Shown here piece after piece: positions 53,201-62,082 of a DNA stretch of 64,000 nt (its first letter is position 1; every line of letters starts with the position of its first letter). Made by a program: the position numbers and the translations under genes. Source of the stretch: Rhyacichthys aspro (taxonomy: Eukaryota > Chordata > Actinopteri > Gobiiformes > Rhyacichthyidae); contig CM072153.1 in the NCBI GenBank assembly GCA_036850595.1, positions 18,804,169 to 18,868,168 of the forward strand, written 5' to 3'. Under the pieces are notes generated by a model. It was not told the DNA's origin. It saw only the letters and a program-made list of their open reading frames with translations, and ran no database searches.

Positions 53201-53866
53201 CGTGGTCATTTATTATCTTTCTGTTGTCTTTTTGTGCTTTCACCTTGAGGTATTTATTAATTGCGTGTTTATGTTGTTTTTGTTTTTTGTTTTATATCCT
53301 CTACAGTTTTATTACATTGTGTTTGTATTGTACTGTGTTTTGTGTTTTACTGCTTTTATTTATTTTATTGCTTGTGTACAGCACAGTTTTAAAGGTGCTT
53401 TATAAATAAAGTTGGTATGGTATTTTCTCACACATTTCTGGTCACTTTGATGATGCATTTGCAAACGCTGGAGCGAACTAGTTTGGGACGACACACAGTT
53501 TTCTTTTTTAGGCTCCAAATTGCATCACAGAAGTTACTGATTCCTGCTTTTCCACGAATCCTTCATTCAACAGTGTCTTATTGTCACACCATGTCCTACA
53601 GATATTATTTATTAAGTGTTTTGTCTTTGCAGGAGGCGACCTACAAAGTGGAGTCCTACGTTTTCCACATGTTTCGATACTACACCTACGGCCGGATGAG
53701 GAAGAGCGCGGACTACTACCTGCTGGTGTCCAACTCTCAGTACGTCACCTGGATGTCGGCCGCCCTCAGTCTGCTCATCATGACCTCGGGATACCTCCAG
53801 CTCCTCTTCCTCAAGAGACTCTTCATCACCAAGACCCCCGACGAGGAGGAGAAGCCCCGCTGCTGA
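50293..53866 (+). CDS. tmed6: p24-family cargo receptor TMED6
   Basis: TMED6 belongs to the emp24/p24 family of type I membrane proteins that cycle between ER and Golgi in COPI/COPII vesicles. Four coding exons are seen: 50293-50508, 52022-52148, 52616-52791 and 53633-53866. They join in frame to 250 residues (human about 240). Order: a hydrophobic signal peptide (about 1-21), then the GOLD domain containing LFWGADQYDFSVVL and GLECFWHFAH. A second cysteine lies in GFYQMCFSNFHNRFG and probably pairs with the first. A charged K/E coiled coil follows (about 137-160), then YTYGRMRKSADYY. One TM helix (about 214-234) precedes a short cytosolic tail ending EEKPRC, like human TMED6 (KKPRC). A polyadenylation signal is at 53914. 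The exon encoding the coiled coil contains a lysine- and glutamate-rich insertion compared with human. Confidence 0.95.
50771..51771 (+). mobile_element. hAT-like repeat with internal 21-bp minisatellite, copy 1
   Basis: Lies in tmed6 intron 1. It starts gtgatgtcaaactcaaag and ends cttgagtttgacttgtgtg, so the inner ends are inverted (gtcaaactcaa), as in fish hAT elements with TGTCAAACTCA ends. Just inside are ggggccgaagatgg on the left and agggccacataaa on the right. Both are shared with the copy at 55799-56346. Confidence 0.65.
50945..51620 (+). repeat. 21-bp minisatellite array, about 30 units
   Basis: The basic unit is gttggatttgaaaagttttta (21 bp; variants carry aacagg for aaaagt). A block of eight units repeats again at a spacing of about 167 bp (tattagttggatttgacaag at 51225 and 51392), which is higher-order structure from recent unequal exchange. 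The array sits wholly inside the hAT-like element. Confidence 0.85.
53041..53105 (+). repeat. Short retroelement-like tail in tmed6 intron 3
   Basis: Tandem aatca units followed by ggctttattgtcac, the style of a fish retroelement 3' end. Too short to classify. Confidence 0.3.
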
Positions 53867-55515
53867 AGAATGTAGTAATGGTTTCATTAGTGAGGGTTTT
53901 GTAACACATTCTTAATAAACATAGATTGAAAAGCTTTTGGTAAAGTATAGTGTCCTTTTAATTTGTTCATTTCAAGGATAGTAGTAGTTGTTGGTTGATT
54001 GTTTTGTTACTTTTTCTTTTTCACTGTGGCCTTTAAAAGGTTTTTTTTTCTTTTGTTAGATTATATAGGTCAATTTTTGGGTTAGGACATTGCTTAACAG
54101 ACAGACATAAACAGGAGTACAGGAGACATTGTACTTGAGAAAATAGGAAAATACAACAAATGTGGACAGACAGAAACCTAAAAGCCTAAAAGCCTAAAAT
54201 AAAGCAATAATGCTGTCTCTGGACCCAAAGTTTGTTTTCACTCTTGGCTAGAGTCACTGGCAATGTACTGTTTGTTAACGCTGAACAGAAAAGACCCAAA
54301 CAAGACACTTAGAGCATGTTCAGTTCTGAATGGGAGCTTTGGCCAATCAAAGCTTGTTTCTGGAAAAAGAACGAATCAAGAAGGAAGTAATGGCTGACAA
54401 GGATACAGTTCTGAACAAATATAAAATAAAAGATTTAAAATCAGACAAAAAAGTCTCATATAGTATAATTTCACAAATATAATACTAATTATAAAGTTTC
54501 CAATTGCTGCAGCAGGTTTAGCTCTAAAATAATATTATTATAAATTGTGAAAATTCATTTGAATTGAAATTTAAATATTTAAATATTACATCTGAGATTG
54601 TGTTGCTTACTCAAAATGCTCGCTGTAGCTGTAGCTGTATAAATGAGGTGTTTTGTGAATTGTGAAAAAAAGGAGGACGCACCACTCTTTGTACAAAACA
54701 AATCAACCTTGGACACAAGATGCCAGAAATACCACGTGAACAGGACAGGGATGGCTCAAAAGCAGCTGACTATAAATGCACTGTATGTTTCACTTTTCTT
54801 TTAGCAACACATCAAATACCAACAAGAAAACACATTCAGATAAACCATCTCTGGGAATTTAACATGACGTACAATAATGTTGACTTGACTTGAAGGCTGA
54901 CACAAATACAGGTAATGTTACTGCTCCTTTTTTGTTTGTTTGTTTACAACTAATTAAAAAATGTTACGAGTGTTATGGTTGTCTGGATTTAGTTTATTGG
55001 AATAAATATCAAAATGATTAGGGTTAAAATGTCAACTATTGTGAGAAGATGTAATATTGTTGTGGATGTTTTTGGAGAGGCAATAGTTTAAGACTTGAAA
55101 AGGAAAAGATGTCAAAAACTCTGCTTAAAAATGGTCTTTCTAAATCTAAAGCTTATCTTGCAGTAATCAAGTCCGTTGGTTGTTCTCAAACTAAAACCAG
55201 TTTGTCTTCTGCAGGAATGTGTCCCTATCATTTTTTGGAAAGTCATGTGTGCTTCAAATAAACATCCCTTTTCAGTAAATTGATTAAAGGTACAAATAAA
55301 TGACAAGAAAGTGTTTTAGGAGAAATTCTCAACACTTTTAAAGTGGAAAAAAATGCAAATAACAAGGATGAAAGTGCTCCAGCTTTGGGACATTTTAGAC
55401 ATTTATAATGGTAACATACTAAAGCAAACAGATAAAGTGAAAAGCCTTAACAAATCTGAAGGCTGAGTTAATGCAAATGAGTTAGTATGTGTTATGAAAT
55501 GTCTTGTCTTTTCAG
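53867..55515. other. tmed6 to HeLo-like gene A intergenic region
   Basis: Contains the tmed6 3' UTR with AATAAA at 53914. The rest is AT-rich with no gene recognised. It should contain the promoter and any non-coding first exon of the next gene. The acceptor of the start-codon exon is at 55514-55515. Confidence 0.5.
55361..55420 (+). repeat. Local duplicated segment, copy 1
   Basis: About 59 bases (aacaaggatg...ggtaacatac) match 57126-57184 with only five differences. The two copies lie about 100 and 300 bp upstream of the two coding exons of the same gene. Confidence 0.75.
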
Positions 55516-55521
55516 CGCATC

Positions 55522-57917
55522 ATGGAGTACATATCTCTGATCCTGTCCCGGTGCAGAAGCATCAGTTGGAAAGTCACTGAGGCCAAATCCTTGAGGAAGC
55601 GCTGTCGTCAGCTCGGGGAACGGGTCAGCGCTGTCGAGGAGCTGGTGCAGACGTTCCAGCGGAGGTGGTCCGGCTCCGTGTCTCCGCAGGTCAGAAGGAA
55701 CGTGCCACAAAAGGCTCATCCTATGTTTGGGACAGATAAGTGTGGTGCAGATATGGTGACACTGACATCTAGATACGTACTAATGCAAGCTTTACCAGTG
55801 ATGTCAAACTCAAAGTGGTGAGGGGCCACGATAGTTAATAAGAATCCTTTCAGGGGCCGAAGATGGTTTTATCTTCTTCATTTGAGTCATACAAAAGTTA
55901 TCCTTAACATTGATTTCCTTTGTGGAAACAGGTTTTAGTTGGATCTGCTAGTTTTAGATGGATTTCAACAGGTTTCAGATGGATTTCGACAGGTTGTAGT
56001 TGAATTCAAACAGGTTTTAGTCAGATTTGAACAGGTTTTAGTTGGATCTGCTAGTTTTAGATGGATTTCAACAGGTTTCAGATGGATTTCAACAGGTTGT
56101 AGTTGAATTCAAACAGGTTTTAGTCAGATTTGAACAGGTTTTAGTTGGATTTCATCAGGTTTTAATTGGATTTCAACAGGTTTTGGGTAAATTTGATCAG
56201 ATTACATTGACATATCTTCTTAGCAAAAATAAAATCCATCTAAAACATGTTCAAATCCAATTAAAACCTGGTACTAGAAATATCACCTAGTAAATGTATT
56301 AAAGGGCCACATAAAACATTGCACATTGAGTTTGATATGTGTGGTCTATACGGTAAGAAGTAAGAATTCTCCTGTGGTCATTGTCAATATGCAACTCAGT
56401 GTGTCATCAAGGCACTATCTGAATAAAGTTGTACCACAGAAACAAATGGTAGTACACTGACTCTCGCTAGTTACAAGGAAGTGTCAAAGAATTTATCAAA
56501 TCTAAAGATAAAAACACTGTTTCTTCTTACTTCTCAGAGGTACAATACTGCAAACTCATATAGGGCTGTTAGTGTCCAAATATGTATCTGGTATATATCA
56601 AAGGTGTGGAAAATAGTCACTCGAACCCCTTTCATGCTTACTTTTTGTTGTGGGATGTGCCATGTGACATGATGTATGAAGTGGTCCAGAGGTATGACAA
56701 ATATGCAACAGATCAACATGGTTTGAGCCTAAATAGTACTGCTGAGGGTTAAATTAATGACGTATGAGGTGTGAACAAAACACAATTCATACGAAAACAA
56801 GAATACCCTGTTTAAATGGAGGAGGAAGTACTCGATTCCTCTACTTAAGTAAAAGCACAGATAAATTCTAAATGAAGAAAGGATTAAAAACTAGCTCATG
56901 ACATAAACGTGAGTGAAAGTATTGTTCCTTAATCAGTCTGATCCATGTCCAAGAACTTGTTCAAAAGCCAAACACACACAGTTTTCATCAGATCCTGTCG
57001 CAGTGTTTAATAATGCTAATAGTGCTAATGTTAAATCCTTATGCTACTAATTAAGGTGAAGTTTGCCTTTATGTTAATAGTTTATCATATCAGAGAGAGA
57101 TGCTGTGTTCAAGTGTGCTTTGTAAAACAAGAATGAAAATGCTCCAGCTTTCGGACCTTTTAGACATTTATAATGGTAGCATACAGTGGAGTAAAAGAAT
57201 GAAGTACCCTCTTTTGAATCTACTTAAGTGAAGTACAGATACCTGAAAATTGCACTTAAATACAGTAATCGGGTATTTTTACTTCCTTATATTCCAACAC
57301 TGGTTAAAAGTGATGAGGAATGCAGCCATTTAACATAATTCCAGGGCGCAGCATAAAGGGGACATCTGCTTAAGCCTGTTTTAACGAACACTATGCCATG
57401 TCTTATCAGGTTAAAATGTTCCTTTAAACGCATAACTACAAATAATAACCTCTGAGGTGGTTCGGCTCTGTCTCTGCAGGTGAGCCGAGCCCTTCAGAGA
57501 CTCTACAACAGTCTGATGAGCGCTGAAGACCTGGTCCAGAAGTGCACCATGAAACGAGTGGTGAACACCGTCAAATACAAGAGCGAGTTCAACGCCGTGG
57601 ACCAACAAATCCGCGACAACCTGAGGGTCCTGGCCAGCGCCCCGCACGCAAACGAGGCTCCGGCGGTGAACCGTGGGCTAGAATACACAGTGGAGGAGTA
57701 TGATGACGACTCGGATGATGATTTTGGGGCGTTGATGCCACTGGGTTTGGGTGGCGCCGTGGCTCCTGCGGCTCGAATGCGTTTTGTAAGCCCTCAGCCC
57801 GGAGTGGTCCTTGAGGCCGTGCTGGTGGTGGAGAATGGGAATCTGATTTATGCAGAACGTGCTTCTTCTTCTTCTTCTTCTTCTTTGCAAAATTTGAGGG
57901 GAAATTTTTTAATTTAG
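55522..57917 (+). CDS. MLKL-type four-helix-bundle (HeLo-like) protein A, no pseudokinase
   Basis: Two coding exons, 55522-55689 and 57480-57917, join in phase 0 to 201 residues. The ATG follows an acceptor by six bases, so an untranslated first exon lies upstream. Residues 1 to about 113 follow the N-terminal killer domain of MLKL: helix 1 with ISLILSRCRSI, then KSLRKRCRQLGERVSAVEELV (compare KKQCRRLGHRVLGLI in MLKL), then SRALQRLYNSLMSAEDLVQK and FNAVDQQIRDNLRVLAS. MLKL uses this bundle to bind phosphoinositides and permeabilise membranes. The brace and pseudokinase are absent. Instead there is an acidic patch (EEYDDDSDDDFG), a Gly/Ala/Pro-rich segment, a hydrophobic stretch and a run of seven serines encoded by a TTC repeat. 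AATAAA is at 58184. The domain call is by eye. A function in cell death or as a regulator of MLKL is speculation. Confidence 0.75.
55799..56346 (+). mobile_element. hAT-like repeat with internal 21-bp minisatellite, copy 2
   Basis: In the intron of gene A. It starts gtgatgtcaaactcaaagtg and ends cattgagtttgatatgtgtg. It shares its flanking words (cctttcaggggccgaagatg, agggccacataaa) with the copy at 50771-51771, but its array is much shorter (about 55930-56200, some 13 units). One frame through the array reads as heptads such as VLVGFQQ, a by-product of the 21-bp period. Confidence 0.65.
57126..57184 (+). repeat. Local duplicated segment, copy 2
   Basis: Matches 55361-55420 at about 54 of 59 positions. 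It directly abuts the MITE that begins at 57184. Confidence 0.75.
57184..57302 (+). mobile_element. Short hAT-like MITE (CAGTGGTGGAA type)
   Basis: The left end is cagtggagtaaaag, and the right end in reverse complement is cagtgttggaatataagg. The inside has ctacttaagtgaagtacaga and gggtatttttacttcc. This matches the fish MITE family with CAGTG(G/T)TGGAAAGTA ends. A related fragment (ggaagtactcgattcctcta) is at 56823-56870. Confidence 0.55.
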
Positions 57918-58649
57918 AGTTTCTTTTAATGTCTCACATGACGCAATACATATTTAACAAACACAGTGCAACATTTGCCTCCAGATATCGCAAATTTTCC
58001 ATAAACAAGATGGTTTTGGAAATGGCTACTGGCTGAGCATCAGTGAGAGTGTCTTTACTCAGCTGCTTTCTTATGAGCATTAGGCTGCAAGCTATAAGTC
58101 ACTTGATGTTTATATGTGTCATGTCTGGGTGAAATAGCGCTACAGACTGCTAGTTTTAGGACCTGTGCTTCTTCATCAAAGACAATAAAACAAATGAAAC
58201 TTATATACACACACTGGTAAAACCTCACAACCTACAATAAGGTATAATATGTTTCAACTCTATAGACATACGTTCACATTTGGTTAATATATGTCTCGAA
58301 GTCTATGCAAAAATACATGAAGGCGATTGATTTTTTTGCATTCTCACTCCTGAATGAATCGGAAACACAGACACTTTTGTTGCCAAGGTGGGCGTCTCTT
58401 TTTGACCAAAACAATATGGCAGCCTTTGGAAAATAATCTTGTCGCCTCTTTATACAGTCTGTCCTCAGAAAGAGCTCTTACGTTGCCTTGACAAAATGTT
58501 ATATGACCCTCTTGCAGAATAGTCATGGTCATTGTGCTCTGTGAATGAGCACATGGAGCACATACAGTAAAGACCAAATGCTGTAGACTGTTGTGTTGGA
58601 TTCATTCATTTAAAGAAAAGTTGTATTTAATGAGCCATATTTGTTCAGG

Positions 58650-58965
58650 ATTTAGTTAAAAAAAAAAAAAAAGTCTAAGAATCAGACTTTGGGTCATGAA
58701 GGTGAGTGGTCTCATTTTGGGATTTTTTAATTGATTTTCATTTAGCTGTGACCCACTGGAAACAAAACTTTACAGTAAATGATCAAGAATAAACAATTTC
58801 AGCATTTTTAAACCAACAAAAAACTGTGCTTAAAATATAAAATGTATTTAAAAAAAAAAAAACAACAATATTTTTTCAGATTTTTTTTTTTTTCAACCAC
58901 AGACTCCGTGACCCACATTTGGGCCCCGACCCACCTTTTGACAATGCCTGATGTAGGGTCTGCTG
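58650..58965. repeat. Decayed hAT-like fragment
   Basis: The right part reads gactccgtgacccacatttg, then ggccccgacccacctt and caatgcctgatgtaggg. In reverse complement this is the GGTGGGTCGGGGCCC-type end seen in fish hAT-derived repeats. The left part has gggtcatgaaggtgagtgg. Ends approximate. Confidence 0.35.
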
Positions 58966-59337
58966 TAGTTTTCCTGTTTAGATAGCACACTACTGAGAAT
59001 GAGTGGATGGATAATGCTCATTAAAAACAACACTTTTGAATCGTTTGACTTTAATCCTACAAATTTTATGTATGAATTTGCATGGTGCCTATCCTGGAGA
59101 AATGTAGAAAACAATCTAAATTGTATTTTTTCTGTGGCTTTTGAAAACATGAAAGTCAGATTAATGTATAAATGACCCACTGTCTGTAACCCTAATTGAA
59201 TGGAGCCTTGCCTGGTCAGTGAAGAAACCGGTGTGCCTTACATACTTTGTTTCACCAGATTAAATCCCTGGAAGGTGTGAGTCACTCTAAAATTTTATGA
59301 GACTTCCTATCCCCGGTCACACAAAATGAAATATTGT

Positions 59338-59680
59338 TTATTAGGAGTGCGACAAGATCTAGCGCCACAAGATCAAAACGTGACATGATTTCTTGTCTAG
59401 GTGAAAATCTTTCTTGTGATTTCAGCCTGATGGAGTATTCAAGATGGCCTCGCCACTTTTAAATGTGTGGCAACATTTGGGTTTTCAGGTGGAAATAAGA
59501 AACAGACAAAGTGTTATAGACAAGACTGCTTCAGCATTGCCTTCCATTAATGCAACCCACAAAGGCCCCTGCTTCTCCTTTTTGACCCAATATAATCGAT
59601 TAACAATAACTGAAAGTGAAACTATCAGCATCAAAGAGACAGAAGTGGTTTGGTCACATTTTTCATCGGCAGCGTAGCTT
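59338..59680 (+). mobile_element. Decayed hAT-like element with BED-finger remnant, copy 2
   Basis: The left end tattaggagtgcgacaagat resembles the terminus at 47806. Further in, the frame from 59444 reads MASPLLNVWQHLGFQVEIRN, then RQSVIDKT. This is the same BED-finger start as in the copy at 47799-48049 and is better preserved. The cysteine/histidine part of the finger is lost and no right inverted repeat was found. The end coordinate is approximate. Confidence 0.55.
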
Positions 59681-59822
59681 TGAAATGAGTCACGTTCTTT
59701 ACAGTAAAAGGGATTCACTTCCTTTGCCATTCCTTTAATTATAGACATAGATTACACACAGTTCAGGAGTGAATTCTCTGTCTAATTAGTTTGTACTGGA
59801 GATAAAGCAAGTACAAAACTAT

Positions 59823-59960
59823 GATCAGCCACAATATTAGGAACAACCATGATAGTGTGGGTCCTCTTTAGCCTCATTGCAAACACTACTCTCAGTCGCC
59901 CAGTGTCACATTTTATGAAAACAGGGCTCATACTTTCATTAACTCAGAATGTAGAAAATA
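59823..59960 (+). repeat. Possible dispersed repeat fragment
   Basis: Begins gatcagccacaatattagga, a word that resembles the end of a common fish DNA repeat (TGATCAGCCACAACATTA). The remaining sequence is not recognised. Confidence 0.25.
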
Positions 59961-60879
59961 CACAATATAACTGTAAAAAAGGTATTATTAAATTCACAGG
60001 TAATCATTATAATATTATTGGTACTGTAATTACTCAATAACACTGAAGTGATTAGCAAAATTGTGATATAGTATGTTGTTTTTATTTATTTTTTTAGGAT
60101 TGTGCTGTAAAAAAAAACGTTATTTGCTAACAATTCTGTATAGACATTTTTTTTTAAATTTATTTATTTATTTTTTGTTATTTTATTTTTTTTATAATGT
60201 CCCTCAGCTGCCAGTCTTATACCGTAAATACATTTACTTGATACTTTACATTTTGCAGTGTACATTGGATGCTCTTGGTGTCTCTGGCTTAAATGCTTCT
60301 AAACAATCATATACTGTACAAAATAAAAAATGTTTATACAATAATCAATGTAGATGGATGGCCTTAAGTCTCTGCTGGTTTACACAGGTTTGGAGATGCC
60401 CAACCACAATTTGTTTTTATTATTATTATTATTATTTTTTTTTTGCTTCTATGAAATCATCCTAAAAGTACATCACATCCACACTTTACATTTCTTGATC
60501 CAGGTTTATAATTGGCACTAAATAAATACTAATAAACAAAACACAGACGAGTGGAGTGCCTACAAAGTAAAAAATCCGGTTTATCCAGGAATGCATTATG
60601 TGCTCATCGCATGCAACGCAGACAATACCTGGTGAGAAATGAAACGGGACAGATGTTTTTCCTGCAACTTGAGAAGCAGCAGCAACATTGTCTTCCTTCT
60701 GAACAACAATAAAAATCGACATACAGGTAATTTATGGATAATTTATTTTAGTTTAATATGTGTGAGTTGGTGAGAATGTTAGACATATTTGTTACGGCTA
60801 TGACATGACTATGTTACAATTTAAAAAGTCATTGAGACATATTGTAAAGGGTGAAAAGTAAATGCAAGATGCTAGTGTG

Positions 60880-61090
60880 GTAGTACTCGAGACCAGTTTA
60901 TTTTGTAAAGGTCTTGCTTTTGTCATGGTCTCGATCCTTAAAAGACTTCTTCTTCGTCTTGGTCTCATTTTTACTCGGTCCAGGACGTCAAAACCAACTA
61001 AGACCACAAGTGGCATATTTGTCTGTTCTTGGGATTTAATGAAAACCTCAAACATGTAATATTTAATTAAAGACTAAGACTGGAGTGACT
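60880..61090 (+). repeat. Possible decayed MITE rich in GGTCTCG/GGTCTTG words
   Basis: Contains tagtactcgagaccagttta, aaggtcttgcttttgtcatg, gtctcgatcc and cttggtctcattttta, typical of a fish MITE with GTACTCGAGACC ends. Boundaries not determined. Confidence 0.35.
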
Positions 61091-62082
61091 CAGTTCTTGA
61101 TGCAGTGGTGGACTATTAAAGCAGTCAGTACCGTTTATCAAATGCTGTTAGCTCACTCAAATTATTAAGATAAAGACGACAAAACTATTCTTTGGTCCTT
61201 GATCATTTTAGCATCATTTTTTACTGTTACTGACCTAAAACTGGCCTGTGAGATTTCTTAAACAAATGCATAAATATAATCATTGAAAGGAGAAACACAG
61301 CTTATTGCCTTTCTCAAATTAAAACTACAAGTGTTCCCAAAGCCCTGACAAAACCAAAACCTTTGTATAGTATGGTCTGAAGCTGTAGTAGTAATCATTT
61401 GGCAGCAGGTTATGTAAATGATTTACTGTAAAGACATGGCCTTATACTAGTAACATTTATAGTTTTGTATTGCTGATTTATACCATGATAAGCTGTATTT
61501 GTACACTTGTGATCTGGAGCAGCTGGTCTTCCTCAGACACAGACGGGGTTGAATCACAAGAGTGTGTTCACAAATGGGTCGTGGGTCCATTCCTTCTCAG
61601 TCTGAGGGTCATTTGCCAGTGGAAAAGGGTCTGATGGTCATTTCACTTTAAACTTTTGGAAACGAAATGCATTTAATTCGTAAAGCACTTCATTCTTATA
61701 AAGAAAATGGGTGTGCTTCTCCTCCAGCAGTGCTCAGTTTGTCCTCTTTGGCATGAACAGGTCCAGGAAGTAACTCCTTTTACTTGGTTCTATGGAGCTT
61801 TAAATGTCTATTTTTCTAAGAGACAAATGCAAAAGACAAAAGATTTTTAATATGAGGTATTTATACAGTCTTGAAAATATAGTTTGGAATAATGTGTTCT
61901 ATTTTTTTTTTACCTGTAAAAAGTTGTAAATAAACTTTAAACAGTGAGTCTTTCTGTGAATAAAAAGGTGTTGCTGTTGTTTGAGGTGATTTTCTTTCTT
62001 TAAAATGACTGAAATTCTTCACAGTGTAGTGTCAGTTTCTTCTAAAGCTTACTATTCTTCAATCTCTGCAGATCGGTTCACA

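Larger units (their letters stand above)
57918..62071. other. Intergenic region between the two HeLo-like genes
   Basis: No kinase-like or other conserved coding exon was seen here, which supports reading gene A as complete without a pseudokinase. The region holds decayed transposon fragments, listed separately, and AT-rich filler. An acceptor at 62070-62071 precedes the start codon of gene B, so its first, untranslated exon must lie somewhere in this stretch. Confidence 0.55.

Noticed and set aside
53417..53632. Upstream extension of the last tmed6 exon as an open frame
   Set aside because: The frame stays open by chance into intron 3. The acceptor at 53631-53632 and the match to TMED6 set the exon start.
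56042..56290. Heptad-repeat protein (VLVGFQQ units) that might be a coiled coil
   Set aside because: The heptads come from the 21-bp minisatellite inside a hAT-like repeat in an intron, not from a gene.
60073..60465. 130-codon hydrophobic open frame
   Set aside because: Rich in Phe/Leu/Tyr because of T-rich DNA. No signal, splice context or family match.
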